Shown in pieces: positions 27,221 to 35,100 of a DNA stretch of 64,000 nt; position 1 is the stretch's first letter, and each line of letters starts with the position of its first letter. This stretch comes from Enterocloster aldenensis (lineage in GTDB: Bacteria > Bacillota > Clostridia > Lachnospirales > Lachnospiraceae), in NCBI RefSeq assembly GCF_003434055.1, contig NZ_QVEX01000018.1, forward strand, positions 1 to 64,000. The letters run 5' to 3'. A model generated the notes under the pieces. That model was not told the DNA's origin. It did not search any database and saw only the letters and a program-made list of their open reading frames with translations. A program made the position numbers and the translations under genes.

Positions 27221-27262
27221 TCAACGGCCAGCCTAAGTTATTCCTCTTTAAAAGGAAAATAG

Positions 27263-27294
27263 AACCCCCAGAGAGCTGCAACTCTCTGGGGGTT
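27263..27294 (+). terminator. Terminator of peptide copy 1
   Basis: aacccccagagag - ctgcaa - ctctctgggggtt, a perfect 13-bp stem, but followed by cg rather than a long T-run. Lies in the presumed sense/antisense overlap. Confidence 0.75.
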
Positions 27295-27339
27295 CGTCTG
27301 TGTACCATTGGAACACAATCGCTTTTCTTTGCTAATACT

Positions 27340-27368
27340 ATATTAAGGCAAAAAGAAGAAAATGTCAA
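27340..27368 (-). promoter_or_regulatory. Antisense RNA promoter, unit 1
   Basis: On the minus strand TTGACA (27368-27363), 17 bp, TAATAT (27345-27340). It would start an RNA near 27333 running through the terminator and peptide gene on the opposite strand. Confidence 0.6.
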
Positions 27369-27596
27369 TAGCGTGCCGTGGCAATTGAACCTTATTCCTA
27401 CCACAGAAATTTTTTATAACCTCGAAAAGCCTTATTTTATGTAGTTTCCCTTAGAATTTTCCCGCTTTTGCGCTCTCACAAGGGAAACGGTGAGGGCTGG
27501 ATTTTCATGGGTTTCAGGGGTGGTTGTGAGCTATGAGTGTGCTACTTGGCACTATTGACGACAACTCATTCCCACTCTTTATTTTATAGATTGGCA

Positions 27597-27625
27597 TGGA
27601 CATTCCACTACTTAACAGCTATAAT
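27597..27625 (+). promoter_or_regulatory. Peptide promoter, unit 2
   Basis: TGGACA (27597-27602), 17 bp, TATAAT (27620-27625), the same spacing as in units 1 and 3. Confidence 0.65.
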
Positions 27626-27667
27626 TAAATTGCTGTTGACTCTTTCCAGCAGGAAGGAGGTGCCATC

Positions 27668-27754
27668 ACGGAATACATAATTACTTTTCTTATCTCTGTT
27701 ACGGCAGGTATTGTCTGCTACTTTATCTGCAAATGGTTGGACAGAGATAAATAA
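27668..27754 (+). pseudogene. Peptide copy 2, without a standard start codon
   Basis: Reading frame for (T)EYIITFLISVTAGIVCYFI...KWLDRDK is intact to TAA 27754, but the start position is ACG, preceded by ATC and GCC. No ATG, GTG or TTG lies in frame after the SD GGAAGGAGG. Either weak ACG/ATC initiation or a silenced copy. Confidence 0.6.
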
Positions 27755-27798
27755 TCGACAGCCAGCCTAAGTTACTCTACTTAAAAAGGAGGAAAAGA

Positions 27799-27828
27799 AA
27801 ACCCAGAGAGCTGCCACTCTCTGGGTTT
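27799..27828 (+). terminator. Terminator of peptide copy 2
   Basis: aaacccagagag - ctgcca - ctctctgggttt followed by tt. Perfect 12-bp stem. Confidence 0.8.
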
Positions 27829-27871
27829 TTGCTATGCCAAACGGACATAACTACTTTTCTTTGCTAACATT

Positions 27872-27900
27872 ATATTAAACCAAAATAACTAAAATGTCAA
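27872..27900 (-). promoter_or_regulatory. Antisense RNA promoter, unit 2
   Basis: Minus strand TTGACA (27900-27895), 17 bp, TAATAT (27877-27872). Confidence 0.6.
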
Positions 27901-28132
27901 GAAACACGTATCAATTTCTTTTTGTTCCAACCATCAAATAATTTCATCATCACCGAAAAGCCTTATTTTATCGGTGTATTCCTAGAATTTCCCAGCTTTA
28001 GCGCTCTCCTCAATGGAAACTGTGGAGGCTGGATTTATAAGGGTTTTAGGGGTGTTTGTGCGCTATAAGTGTGCTACTGTGCCGTGCTGATTGCTACTCA
28101 GAACTCTTTGCTGATTTTAGTATATAAAACAA

Positions 28133-28161
28133 TGGACAGCCTTCCATCAAGGCGATATAAT
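28133..28161 (+). promoter_or_regulatory. Peptide promoter, unit 3
   Basis: TGGACA (28133-28138), 17 bp, TATAAT (28156-28161). Confidence 0.65.
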
Positions 28162-28203
28162 AAAATTGCTGTTGACTCTTTCCAGCAGGAAGGAGGTGAC
28201 ATA

Positions 28204-28290
28204 ATGCACTACATAGATTCATTTCTCATTTCTGTCATGGCTGGTATAGTCTGCTACTATATCAGTAAATGGTTAGACAGAAAAAAATAA
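28204..28290 (+). CDS. 28-residue hydrophobic peptide, type I toxin candidate, copy 3
   Basis: ATG start 6 bp after GGAAGGAGG. Product MHYIDSFLISVMAGIVCYYI plus the tail SKWLDRKK: one membrane span and a basic end. The most intact copy. A longer in-frame ATG at 28069 lies upstream of the predicted promoter and is not used. Function inferred from layout only. Confidence 0.7.
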   Translation: MHYIDSFLISVMAGIVCYYISKWLDRKK

Positions 28291-28331
28291 CAGCAGCTAG
28301 CCTGGGTTATCCCACCCTATAAAGGAAAAAG

Positions 28332-28363
28332 AATCCCCAGGAAGCTGCAACTTCCTGGAGATT
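28332..28363 (+). terminator. Terminator of peptide copy 3
   Basis: ccaggaag - ctgcaa - cttcctgg core stem with partly paired flanks, followed by attt. Compared with copies 1 and 2 both stem arms have changed together, keeping pairing. Confidence 0.75.
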
Positions 28364-28409
28364 TGCATTTGTGACACAATGCACATAAATTCATTTCTCT
28401 GCTACTACT

Positions 28410-28438
28410 ATATTAAACCAAAATAACTAAAATGTCAA
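28410..28438 (-). promoter_or_regulatory. Antisense RNA promoter, unit 3
   Basis: Minus strand TTGACA (28438-28433), 17 bp, TAATAT (28415-28410). Confidence 0.6.
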
Positions 28439-28518
28439 GAAACACATACAAAATGCTTTTTCGTTCCAACCATCCAAAAATGGTTTGACCTCTCAAAGCC
28501 TTATATTATAAGGATTCT

Positions 28519-29529
28519 TTAGAATTTTCCAGCTTTAGCGCTCTCCTCAATGCTAACCGCAATCGCAACCGTCATACCAACCATTGGGTTGTTGCCTGCG
28601 CCGATAAGGCCCATCATCTCAACGTGTGCAGGTACGGAAGAAGAACCGGCAAACTGTGCATCGGAGTGCATACGGCCCATGGTATCGGTCATGCCGTAGG
28701 ATGCAGGACCAGCTGCCATATTGTCAGGATGCAGGGTACGGCCTGTGCCGCCGCCGGATGCAACGGAGAAGTATTTCTTACCCTTCTCAACGCATTCCTT
28801 CTTGTAGGTACCGGCTACCGGATGCTGGAATCTGGTTGGGTTGGTGGAGTTGCCGGTGATGGATACGTCAACACCTTCCTTCCACATGATGGCAACGCCC
28901 TCTGTTACATCGTTAGCGCCGTAGCAGTTAACCTTTGCCCTTAAGCCCTCGGAGTAGGACTTTCTCCACAGTTCCTTTACTTCGCCTGTGTAGTAATCCA
29001 TCTCTGTCTCTACATATGTAAAGCCATTGATTCTGGAGATAACCTGTGCAGCGTCCTTGCCTAAACCGTTCAGGATGACGCGCAGTGGTTTCTGACGGAC
29101 CTTGTTAGCCTTCTCAGCAATACCGATAGCGCCCTCTGCAGCTGCAAAGGACTCATGGCCTGCCAGGAAACAGAAGCAGTCTGTGTTCTCTTCCAGAAGC
29201 ATCTTTCCTAAGTTACCATGGCCCAGACCAACCTTACGCTGATCCGCAACGGAGCCTGGGATACAGAATGACTGAAGGCCTTCTCCGATTGCAGCAGCAG
29301 CGTCAGCAGCTTTCCTGCAGTCCTTCTTAATAGCAATTGCAGCACCTACTATGTATGCCCAGCAAGCGTTCTCAAAGCAGATTGGCTGGATCTTCTTAAC
29401 CTGATCATAAACGTCCAGGCCTGCATCTTTGGTAATCTTCTCAGCTTCTTCAATAGAAGCAATGCCATAGCTGTTTAATACAGAATTGATTTTGTCAATT
29501 CTTCTCTCATATGATTCAAATAATGCCAT
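28519..29529 (-). CDS. GGGtGRT protein
   Basis: 336 residues. The family's namesake motif appears as SVASGGGTGRTLHPDN near residues 255-270. The protein is rich in small residues and ends SAKAGKF. RBS AGGAGGAATAAGAAG precedes the ATG. It lies 27 bp downstream of a NifU-like scaffold gene, a pairing I recall from anaerobes, suggesting a role in iron-sulfur or related cofactor chemistry. The family is uncharacterised. The last ~30 bp of the gene are duplicated in the adjacent tandem units. Confidence 0.88.
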   Translation of the reverse strand: MALFESYERRIDKINSVLNSYGIASIEEAEKITKDAGLDVYDQVKKIQPICFENACWAYIVGAAIAIKKDCRKAADAAAAIGEGLQSFCIPGSVADQRKVGLGHGNLGKMLLEENTDCFCFLAGHESFAAAEGAIGIAEKANKVRQKPLRVILNGLGKDAAQVISRINGFTYVETEMDYYTGEVKELWRKSYSEGLRAKVNCYGANDVTEGVAIMWKEGVDVSITGNSTNPTRFQHPVAGTYKKECVEKGKKYFSVASGGGTGRTLHPDNMAAGPASYGMTDTMGRMHSDAQFAGSSSVPAHVEMMGLIGAGNNPMVGMTVAIAVSIEESAKAGKF

Positions 29530-29556
29530 CTTCTTATTCCTCCTATTCGGTCTTCA

Positions 29557-30249
29557 TCATTCTTTACGTGGGTCGATAATCTTAACAGCGTCAGCAACGC
29601 GGCCGTACTGGCCTTTTGCTTTTTCCCATGCTGTGTTAGGATCGTCGCCCTTCTTGATGAAATCAGTCATCTTGCCAAGGCTTACGAACTGATAACCAAT
29701 GATCTGATCTTCTGCATCCAGTGCAATACCGGTCACATAACCTTCAGCCATTTCCAAATAGCGGGGACCTTTTTTCAGTGTTCCGTACATGGTTCCAACC
29801 TGGGAACGGAGGCCCTTGCCTAAGTCTTCCAGACCAGCGCCTACAGGAAGTCCATCCTCAGAGAAAGCACTCTGTGTTCTTCCGTAAACAATCTGAAGGA
29901 ACAGTTCCCTCATAGCAGTATTGATTGCGTCACATACTAAATCTGTATTTAAAGCCTCTAAAACAGTACGTCCTGGCAGGATTTCTGCCGCCATGGCTGC
30001 GGAGTGGGTCATACCGGAACATCCGATGGTCTCAACCAGCGCTTCCTGAATGATACCTTCTTTTACGTTCAGTGTCAGTTTGCAGGCACCCTGCTGAGGA
30101 GCACACCAGCCCACACCGTGGGTAAGGCCGGAAATGTCTTTTATTTCTTTTGATTTTACCCATTTTGCTTCTTCCGGAATTGGAGCAGCGCCATGATGAA
30201 CGCCCTGTGCAACTGTGCACATCTCTTCTACTTCATGTGAATAAATCAT
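29557..30249 (-). CDS. NifU/IscU-like iron-sulfur cluster assembly scaffold
   Basis: 230 residues. Conserved Cys occur in GVGWCAPQQGAC and in ETIGCSGMTHSAAMAAEIL, the latter like the IscU/NifU CSGMT-type cluster site. Longer than IscU (~130), with an extra C-terminal region (GYVTGIALDAEDQIIGYQFVSLGKMTDFI). RBS GAAAGGAGTTTTAACAC. First gene of a two-gene operon with the GGGtGRT gene. Likely role: carries or delivers a cluster to a partner, possibly the GGGtGRT protein. Confidence 0.8.
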   Translation of the reverse strand: MIYSHEVEEMCTVAQGVHHGAAPIPEEAKWVKSKEIKDISGLTHGVGWCAPQQGACKLTLNVKEGIIQEALVETIGCSGMTHSAAMAAEILPGRTVLEALNTDLVCDAINTAMRELFLQIVYGRTQSAFSEDGLPVGAGLEDLGKGLRSQVGTMYGTLKKGPRYLEMAEGYVTGIALDAEDQIIGYQFVSLGKMTDFIKKGDDPNTAWEKAKGQYGRVADAVKIIDPRKE

Positions 30250-30366
30250 GTGTTAAAACTCCTTTCAAAAATGAATTTGATCAAGTACAGTGCCCATTCG
30301 TTAAATTTATCACATCATACTTGGTTCTATTCTCTCACAAAATACGACATTTTACAAGCATATTTT

Positions 30367-31725
30367 TTATTTTTGGGTCCCCCACCCACGCATCATACGC
30401 TGGAATACAATAAAGAAAATAATCCCCTTCACAATGCTCGATATGGTAAGGGCCCACCAGATACCGTTAAGCCCCAGGGCTGTCCCGCCCAGGAGAATGG
30501 CCAACGGGATACGGGCAGCTGTAAGGATGATGGTGATTACAGAAGCCTCCATGGTCTTTCCCATACCTGACATGGCGCCCACTGTCATCAGTTCCACACA
30601 CATGAACATTTCCGAAAAACCAATGATGCGCAGGTAATCCGCTCCAGCCGGTATGACCTCCGGTTCATGGATGAACAGGCTGAATATGGGGACTGCCCCG
30701 AAAATCAGTAGCAGGGTCGTAAACATTCCCCAGATAAACATGATTCCCGCCGCCTTCATATAACCTTTTTTCACACGTTTTAAATTGCCGGCCCCGTAAT
30801 TCTGTCCCACAAATGCATTGATTGCCGAACCAAAGCCCTCTGCCGTCATCCATGAGATGGACTCAATCTGTCCACCCACCCTTTGGACCGCCACGGCCGT
30901 GTCTCCCCACGATGTGACAAACCGTGTCAGTATCATGGAAATGCTGCAATAAAGCATACTCTGCACAGCGGACGGAAAGCCAATCCGTATCATGGTCTTT
31001 ATATTGGACAGTGGCGTGGGGTTCCATATGCGCATCTGGGCTGCCAGCACCGGGTCCTTTTTCATGGATAACACAAGCACCAGGCTCACAATGAACTGGG
31101 CTGAAACCGTGGCAGCCGCTGCCCCTGCAACCCCAAGTCCCGGGATTGGTCCCAGACCAAAAATCAGAATGGGATCCAGGATAATATTGGCCCCCATTCC
31201 AATACAGTTTGCCATCAAAGGGGTCCTGCTATTGCCCGAAGCCGTATATAGGCCGGTCAGGGTCTGTCCGATAAATGCAAATACGATGAACCCACAGGCA
31301 ATCCTCAGATATGTAATGGCATCCGCAACCACCTGCGGGGAATTAAGATGGAAAAAGCCAATCAGCGGATCTGCCAGCAGATTCGTCAGCAGCCCATATG
31401 CAGCTGCCAGCACAAGGGCCAGCTGAAGCGCTCCCTTTCCATATTGTATGACTTCCCTGCGGTTCCCTTCCCCATAGGCATGGGCAGACTTTACCTGTCC
31501 TCCCATCCTTGCCAGGGTCACCACACCGGAAGACAGCCAGGTATACATGGCGGCAGCTCCCACTGCCGCCACCGCATCGCTTCCCACCATACCGATCCAT
31601 GCCATGTCTGTCAGGTTATATGCTGTCTGGACCAGGGATGTGGCCATAATAGGAACAGCCAGTTCCGTCAGGGATTTCAGGATATTGCCATTTAATAAAT
31701 CTATATTCTTCTTCACAAACTTCAC
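30367..31725 (-). CDS. MATE family efflux transporter
   Basis: 452 residues, about 12 hydrophobic segments, opening IDLLNGNILKSLTELAVPIMATSLVQTAYNLTDMAWIG, a classic MATE N-terminus; second half repeat begins IRIGFPSAVQSMLYC. Start is GTG 31725; a GTG three codons later has the better-placed AGGTGA and is an alternative. Third MATE gene in the window and not closely similar by eye to the other two. Upstream lies an unusual 20-bp-period repeat array. Substrate unknown. Confidence 0.92.
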   Translation of the reverse strand: MKFVKKNIDLLNGNILKSLTELAVPIMATSLVQTAYNLTDMAWIGMVGSDAVAAVGAAAMYTWLSSGVVTLARMGGQVKSAHAYGEGNRREVIQYGKGALQLALVLAAAYGLLTNLLADPLIGFFHLNSPQVVADAITYLRIACGFIVFAFIGQTLTGLYTASGNSRTPLMANCIGMGANIILDPILIFGLGPIPGLGVAGAAAATVSAQFIVSLVLVLSMKKDPVLAAQMRIWNPTPLSNIKTMIRIGFPSAVQSMLYCSISMILTRFVTSWGDTAVAVQRVGGQIESISWMTAEGFGSAINAFVGQNYGAGNLKRVKKGYMKAAGIMFIWGMFTTLLLIFGAVPIFSLFIHEPEVIPAGADYLRIIGFSEMFMCVELMTVGAMSGMGKTMEASVITIILTAARIPLAILLGGTALGLNGIWWALTISSIVKGIIFFIVFQRMMRGWGTQK

Positions 31726-31875
31726 CTATCGCTATTGTATTTTCATAATTTCAACCACTACTATACTATCTTTCGTCTTTATATGCAATATGGAAAGTAT
31801 ATGTCTTAATATAGCGGACAGCCGGATTATATTTATATAGCGCCCGGATTAAGTTTGTCCTTGGGTGTTGGCTTC

Positions 31876-32106
31876 TCTTAATTTATGATGTTCTCCCCCT
31901 TAATATATGGCACTCCCCTACTGTATGGGGTTCTTCTCCCTAATACGGCCCCTCTCCTTCTTAATATATGACCTTTCCTCTCTTCATGTATGGCCTTCCT
32001 ACTCTTAACATATGGCTTCCTCCCTATATATCGCCTTCCTACGCTTAACATATGGCTTCCTCCCTATATATGGCCTTCTTCCGCTTATCATATGGCTTCC
32101 CTCCTC
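31876..32106. repeat. Degenerate 20-bp-period purine-rich array
   Basis: Read on the minus strand the unit is about GGAGGAAGCCATATATTAAG. The clearest part has 40-bp spacing (plus-strand ccttcct/ccttctt at 31994, 32034, 32074), each made of two 20-bp halves, and it decays leftwards to about 31876. It begins directly after the stop of the giant gene (32107). The period is not a multiple of three, so coding is unlikely. The rest of 31726-32106 holds the MATE leader and no gene. Confidence 0.75.
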
Positions 32107-35100
32107 TTAACTTCCTCCACTTAATAGTGCCTGGATAATCAAACGTTCCTTCCTATTAATACAGGTGGATAGGGTGACCAGCTTTTCATTTCCCTCCGGA
32201 GTGATTCCGGTATCATAGATGGATGATTCCTTCATCTCTTGCAGATAACCCGCCCATTCTTCCATAAGAAGGTTGGTTTTATAGGCGCCTGCATCATTTT
32301 CACTTCTAATCTGGCAGGAAAAGATGGGGCACTCTTTCCATTTTCCCTGATAGAATATCCAAACTGCCGGATTTTCAAGGTAAAATGACTTTTCCCTGTA
32401 TTTCTTAAGCCCTGCAAACATGGAACCGTCCTTCATGTTATGCCCGTACAGGACTGTGTTGTCTGCTGCCAGAGGTATGCTGCTGCAGTCGGCAAAGATG
32501 CTGCCGTTTATCTGCTCCTTCATGAAAAAATCATGGGTCAGGTAATATTGATTGTCTTCATGCTGTACCACAGGATAATCAATTGCGGTTCCCGGGATGG
32601 ACAGCCAGAATTTATACCCGGGATTCTGCACTATCAGCTCCGGCTCATTAATGGAGGATGATGGGGGCTGTATCTGCGTTTTTAGCTGCTCCGCTTGTGG
32701 TGTCTCCTGCTCCTCTGAATCCACTTTTTGCGTCTCCGGCGGACTCTGCTCCGCTTTGGGCAGCCCTGACAGTTCTGGCTCCACTTCAGGAAGCTCCACC
32801 CCCTCCGGCTCCGCCTGTGCCTGCGTATTCTTATACGCGATTTCCCTCACTGTGCGGTATGTATTCTTTCCATTTATATAAGCAGTCCCCATTTTAACAA
32901 AAACCGCAAAACATATCATGAATCCGGCAAAAAACAGGATGGACAGCAATCCACTGGCCCGCTTAAGTTCAATCCTTAACCTGCCATTCCTGTATCTGCG
33001 CCGTATCCAAACGAAGAAAACACATACCGCCGTTATCACCGCGGCCAGGATTACAGCCGCATGTCCCGGCATCACCATTTCCCTGTGCGCCACGCTGGCA
33101 CCAGTAATTCCTGGGTCCCTTTCCCCGCCCTCATGCACACCGCTGCCCCCAAACACGCTCCTGTTCACTTCACCGCTGTATACAGCCGTACAGTCTGCAA
33201 CCATACGGCTGCCCTCTGCATTCACATCCCTGTACCATACGCCGTCTTTCTCATAAGGCTCCCCCTCCCACTGAAGACGCTCTATCCTGTATGCCTGACT
33301 GTCCAGTCCGGCCTGGGCTAATAGATTTTCCTTCAAATGTCCCGGGAATTCTTCTCCTTGAAGTTCAACCAGGTCATCTTCCAGCAGATACCCGTCAGAC
33401 CCATAGTCCAGGACTGTCACATCCAGCCGGAATCCGTTTTCCCATCGCCTATTTGTAAAATGATAGTCTGACAGGGGAAGCAGGACCTTCCTTTCCTGCC
33501 CCGTTATTGGATCCTGTGCCCATATCCAGGCGGCTTGGGGGATTGGCTCCACTGCCTCCATCCCGGGATATATGATTTCATCTGAAACATAGATGGTCTC
33601 AGAAGCCGCTATTCCGGCTTCTTCCCCTTGCTGCGCCGCCATGGTGTTATTTGGTAATATAAGTCCTGCCAGGACTAATATCAGGATGACTGCCGCTGCC
33701 TTTTTTCCACGCGGCCATTTAAAACCCTTTTTCACATGCAGGCTGACAGCAAGACCGGCCAGGCAGAAAAGCCCAAGGACAGCCACTGCTAAAACGGGCA
33801 TATTGTCTCCGGTCCGGACTTTATGCTTTGGCCCTGTCCCAAAATGGAAGGTACCATTTCCAAACCGGCTTTTCACCTTATATACAGCCGTAATCCGCCC
33901 AATCCGCTTTACCGGTTTCTTTTCTTTCCAGTTATAAAGTGTGGTATTACCCCGCACCTGACCGTCACTGTCCACGGTAAACACATAGCTGGTATCCGCT
34001 GCCGTATATCCTTGCGGCGGTATCACCTCACTTATGGAATAGGTTTCGGGTCCAGGTGGATGATACGTGATTATACCGTCTGCATCCGTCACTCCGTCAA
34101 ATACCGCCTGGTCCGGTTCCTGCACACTCCGGATACGTAAACCAGCTCCCTCAAGGGGCTGCTTGGTATCGCCATCCAGTTTCGTGATTTCTATACGTTT
34201 TTCCTGGTTGACAATCTGATATCCGCCGCGGATGATGTCAGCTCCCTTTACCGTAAAGCTGTGGATTGCCGGATTCAGCGCGTATCCCGGAGGCGCTTTG
34301 GTTTCTTTGAATGTATAGGTGCCGTCCGCAGGCTTTTTTATACGGAAGCTTCCATTGAAATCACTTATGGCTGTGCCCATTGCATTTCCCTCCTGGTCAT
34401 AGAAGGTGAACTGCGCCCCTTCCACCGCCTTTCCTGATGTATCTGTCTTTTTAAAGGAAATGTATTCCGGCCTTGGCTTTGGTGTGTCATCCCCACCGCC
34501 GGATGAGGAAGCTGCCCGGTTGGCAAAATAGAATACCTGGGTGGTATGGGTGCTGTCCGTCACCGTGATTTCCATGTCTTCTGCCATCCTGTATCCTGGC
34601 GGGGCCTGGATTTCATGAATGATATAGGTTCCCGGCTCAAGGCCATGGAACCTGCGGCCTCCTGATTCCTCCGATGTCCATTCCTGTATGATTTCACCGC
34701 TATCCTTTCGAATCAGACGGAGCCTGGCGCCGGCAAGCAGTGTATTGGTCCCGTCTTTTATTTTACAGATATCCGCCATTGTTGAATAGTTGCGCATCTT
34801 CAGGTGAAGTACTTCTTCCATGCCATCTGTTATGGTGAATTCCATGGGTTCAGCCAGGATTTTGAAGCCTTCCGGTCCTTCTATCTCTATGAGACGGTAA
34901 TGGCCGGCCTGCAAATCCCTGGTGGAATGTCCCTGCCGTCCGGTTATCCACTGGTCTATTATCTCCCAGTCCCCCGGGGTTCCATCTTTCCTCCGCTCAA
35001 TCCGCAGTACTGCGCCTTCCAGCATTTCCTCTGTGTCCCCCAGCAGCTTGTCCGTAACCACGCGGTTGGAATCATTGGTTGGCTGATACTCCAGTTCAAT

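Larger units (their letters stand above)
26915..27445 (+). repeat. Tandem unit 1 of a triplicated type I toxin-antitoxin-like locus
   Basis: First of three ~535-bp homologous units (peptide GAA codon at 27137, 27671 and 28207). Its left edge is a degenerate copy of the 3' end of the GGGtGRT gene. It holds promoter, peptide, terminator and antisense promoter. Confidence 0.75.
27446..27985 (+). repeat. Tandem unit 2 of the toxin-antitoxin-like locus
   Basis: Homologous to units 1 and 3 over its length, starting at tagaattttcccgcttttgcgctc, again like the GGGtGRT gene end. Confidence 0.75.
27986..28520 (+). repeat. Tandem unit 3 of the toxin-antitoxin-like locus
   Basis: Starts at tagaatttcccagctttagcgctctcctcaatg and ends at the real GGGtGRT stop, where nearly the same bases recur as coding sequence. 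Confidence 0.75.

Noticed and set aside
28069..28203. Upstream 45-codon extension of peptide copy 3
   Set aside because: It lies ahead of the predicted promoter, has no counterpart in the other units and the SD points to ATG 28204.
31994..32106. 40-bp repeats considered as a small CRISPR array
   Set aside because: Units are contiguous and built of 20-bp halves with no spacers, and no cas genes are near.
33600..33800. Adhesin-sortase junction as a missed stop codon or assembly join
   Set aside because: The frame is continuous, codon use does not change, and membrane topology is consistent across the junction. Only resequencing could overturn this.
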